Shown here one piece after another: positions 62,213-64,000 of a DNA stretch of 64,000 nucleotides (the stretch's first letter is position 1; each line of letters begins with the position of its first letter). A model generated the notes under the pieces. It saw only the letters and a program-made list of their open reading frames with translations. It searched no databases and was not told the DNA's origin. The DNA is taken from positions 5,035,001 to 5,099,000 of the forward strand of contig NZ_CP059732.1 in NCBI RefSeq assembly GCF_014117325.1. Direction: 5' to 3'. This DNA comes from Spirosoma foliorum (GTDB lineage: Bacteria; Bacteroidota; Bacteroidia; Cytophagales; Spirosomataceae). A program made the translations under genes and the position numbers.

Positions 62213-62272
62213 TAACATAAATACGGGATTAGAAATGGCCCATAGAGCCTATCTAATCCCGTATTTACGTTA
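62213..62272. repeat. AT-rich palindrome (family K)
   Basis: TAACATAAATACGGGATTAG and its mirror CTAATCCCGTATTTACGTTA (20 of 21 bases pairing) around an 18-nt spacer with GGCCCATAGAGCC. Lies in the 389-nt gap 62063-62451; the rest of the gap is AT-rich without a gene. Confidence 0.75.
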
Positions 62273-62451
62273 AGTAACTATTCAAATCAGAAAAACACAA
62301 AAGGCTTAGTATCAAGATTTTCAGGGTAATATCTGAGTTGTTATTGAATAATATTACCAACAAAACAAGAAAATGTCATAAATAGCCGTATCCCTTTTGT
62401 TACTGGATAACTATATGACTTAAATTAGTGCCTGATTATCTTCCCTCTTCC

Positions 62452-64000
62452 ATGCTAATTTTAGCTAAACGCTTCGTTTATCTTATAATTTGGTTAGCTC
62501 CCTGCATTGTATTGGCTCAGCAGGAACAGCCGGCTATCGAATCCAGCGCTCCCGATTCCATTAAGATAAAACAGCTTTGGAACCTAAGTGACTCTTTGCT
62601 GAACACTAGCCAGTTTGCGCCCGTCAAGAAACTATTGGAACAGGCATTGGCCATTGCACAGGCTAGTGAAGATACCCATCGAATAGCTATTGGTTACCGG
62701 AAACTTGCTGGTTTTTACCAATCAACTGGCGACTTTGCTACGGCCATATCCTTCTATTTAAAGGCACAGGTGGCTTTTAAAGCCAGTAGTGATCAACGGA
62801 ATTATATCCGAATGTTTAATAATATCGGCTTCTGTTACAATCGACTTGACAAGACTAAAGAAGCTCGTCAGCATGTAGAGCGGGGTATGGCCTTGGCGCA
62901 GCAATCTGGCTACGACCAGCTACTGCCTGAGTTTTATAGTGAGCTAATCAATATAGACAGCAACAGTAAGCAGTACGCATCAGCGATTGCGTATACTAAT
63001 AGGGTGTTGGCATATTATAAGCAGAAAAAAGACTGGAATACCTACTATGGTACCCTGTTTAACGCCGGATTGCTCTATAAAAATATGGGTCAGTACGTTC
63101 GGTCAGAGCAGTCGTTTCGGCAGTCGATGGCCTATGCAATCAAAACGAACGACGAATTCTTGCAGGGTTATATCAACACAAGCATTCCTTACGCACTGAT
63201 TCCGCAGAATAAATTAGACGAAGCGGAAGAAGCTTGCCACAAGGCCCTTATCTGGGCTGAAAAAAAGGGACTGGAGAAACATTCCATCTTAGCCGATGTA
63301 AACGAACATTTGAGTCGAATTTATGAGAAACGAGGAGACTTCCGTCAGGCATTACTCTTTTATAAACGCCATATAGCCAGTCGTGATAGCGTATTTAACG
63401 CCACAAAAAACCGACAGGTAGCCGAATTGGAAGCTCGTTATCAAACGCGGGAAAAAGAAGAAAACATCCGGGAGTTAGCAGCTACCAATGCTCACCAAAC
63501 CCGCCAGATTTGGGCGGGTGTAGGCGGCTTAATTGTACTGACCATTCTGCTCGGAACACTGTACTGGCTGTATGCGCGCGTACAACAAAGTCGTAAGAAA
63601 ATTACCCAGCAATCAGATCAGTTAACCCTGATGATGAGAGAGTTGCATCATCGCGTAAAAAATAATCTGGCCATTGTATCCAGTCTGCTTAAGTTACAAT
63701 CGAATCGTCTGGACGATGAAAAAGCTATACAGGCGGTTCGCGTAGGGCAACAACGGGTTGAAGCCATGTCGCTTATTCACCAACGGCTTTATCAAACAGA
63801 CGAAGTAACGACCGTGAACATGCGTGCTTATCTGGCCGATTTGTCGGAGAGCCTAATGCGGGCTTACGATTATTCGGCTGACGAATTTGACCTACAACTC
63901 AATATCGAGCTCGAGGAATTGGATGTCGATATGGCTATGCCCCTGGGATTAATCGTTAACGAACTGATTACCAATTCGTTTAAATACGCCTATAACAAGG
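62452..64000 (+). CDS. TPR-containing sensor histidine kinase (cut by window end)
   Basis: At least 516 residues; the 3' end is outside the window. Signal peptide LAKRFVYLIIWLAPCIVLAQ, then about six TPR-like helical repeats (DTHRIAIGYRKLAGFYQSTG, YIRMFNNIGFCYNRLDKTKE, YYGTLFNAGLLYKNMGQYVR, HSILADVNEHLSRIYEKRGD), one membrane helix (AGVGGLIVLTILLGTLYWLY) and the HisKA_2 dimer domain MMRELHHRVKNNLAIVSSLL (His pair about 399-400). The start of the ATPase domain (GLIVNELITNSFKYAYNK, N box) is visible. Periplasmic TPR sensing, cytoplasmic kinase. A phosphate-acceptor protein should follow elsewhere. Confidence 0.92.
   Translation, partial: MLILAKRFVYLIIWLAPCIVLAQQEQPAIESSAPDSIKIKQLWNLSDSLLNTSQFAPVKKLLEQALAIAQASEDTHRIAIGYRKLAGFYQSTGDFATAISFYLKAQVAFKASSDQRNYIRMFNNIGFCYNRLDKTKEARQHVERGMALAQQSGYDQLLPEFYSELINIDSNSKQYASAIAYTNRVLAYYKQKKDWNTYYGTLFNAGLLYKNMGQYVRSEQSFRQSMAYAIKTNDEFLQGYINTSIPYALIPQNKLDEAEEACHKALIWAEKKGLEKHSILADVNEHLSRIYEKRGDFRQALLFYKRHIASRDSVFNATKNRQVAELEARYQTREKEENIRELAATNAHQTRQIWAGVGGLIVLTILLGTLYWLYARVQQSRKKITQQSDQLTLMMRELHHRVKNNLAIVSSLLKLQSNRLDDEKAIQAVRVGQQRVEAMSLIHQRLYQTDEVTTVNMRAYLADLSESLMRAYDYSADEFDLQLNIELEELDVDMAMPLGLIVNELITNSFKYAYNK

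Overview
The window looks like chromosomal DNA of a Bacteroidota bacterium of the order Cytophagales, most like Spirosoma and relatives. This is inference from protein style: TAT- and Sec-exported enzymes, SO2930-type cytochrome, a Nudix-domain sugar regulator, large secreted glycosidases and peptidases, and one promoter of the Bacteroidota type (TTTG, 17 nt, TAnnTTTG). No rRNA, tRNA, CRISPR array, phage module or complete insertion sequence was seen. Most of the window is ordinary chromosomal gene content; a stretch from about 43 to 48.5 kb shows gene decay.

Layout. 0-0.6 kb: gene remnants and a palindrome. 0.6-4.5 kb: minus-strand pair of a TAT-exported sugar isomerase/epimerase-like protein and a four-domain heme protein. 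4.9-9.2 kb: DUF2306 membrane protein overlapping tail-to-tail with an alpha/beta hydrolase, a small lipoprotein, and a D-apionate-lactonase-like protein. 9.4-18 kb: minus-strand run of a DoxX-like membrane protein, an M14 carboxypeptidase, an S9 peptidase, a small helical protein, a 2Fe-2S ferredoxin and its likely NADPH reductase, with a palindrome in most gaps. 18-24 kb: propeller protein, methyltransferase, AraC regulator, SDR, NTF2-like, lipoprotein and SRPBCC proteins. 24-30 kb: a second M14 peptidase with calcium-type loops, a lipoprotein, a membrane protein, and the beta-helix/diheme cytochrome pair. 30-39 kb: carbohydrate section with a GH13 amylase, then GH106-like and GH2 enzymes plus a small secreted protein divergent from a Nudix/winged-helix regulator, with GTAAAnTTTAC operators between them. 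39-48 kb: serine hydrolase, acetyltransferase, response regulator, MBL hydrolase, two sigma factors, and broken genes. 48.5-54.6 kb: IorAB-type molybdenum hydroxylase and a large AsmA-like protein. 54.8-64 kb: CocE-type hydrolase, nucleoside permease family protein, a subclass B1 metallo-beta-lactamase, AraC regulator, methyltransferase, NTF2-like protein, nucleoside hydrolase, and a TPR sensor kinase cut by the window edge.

The most unusual feature is the density of intergenic palindromes: about 25 in 64 kb, falling into at least eight sequence families. Most share one design. Each arm of the long inverted repeat is itself a small hairpin (families A and C have two small hairpins per arm), so the DNA or RNA can fold either as one long stem or as a row of small stems. 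Stem bases differ between copies but change together so that pairing is kept. Most copies sit just after a stop codon, several within 20 nt. One family (B) also occurs as the core of a ~196-bp element with 19-bp terminal inverted repeats, a MITE-like element, and a second copy of that element has lost half of its hairpin by deletion between ATCCC repeats. This resembles REP/REPIN populations, but with many unrelated families side by side; no RAYT transposase is present in the window.
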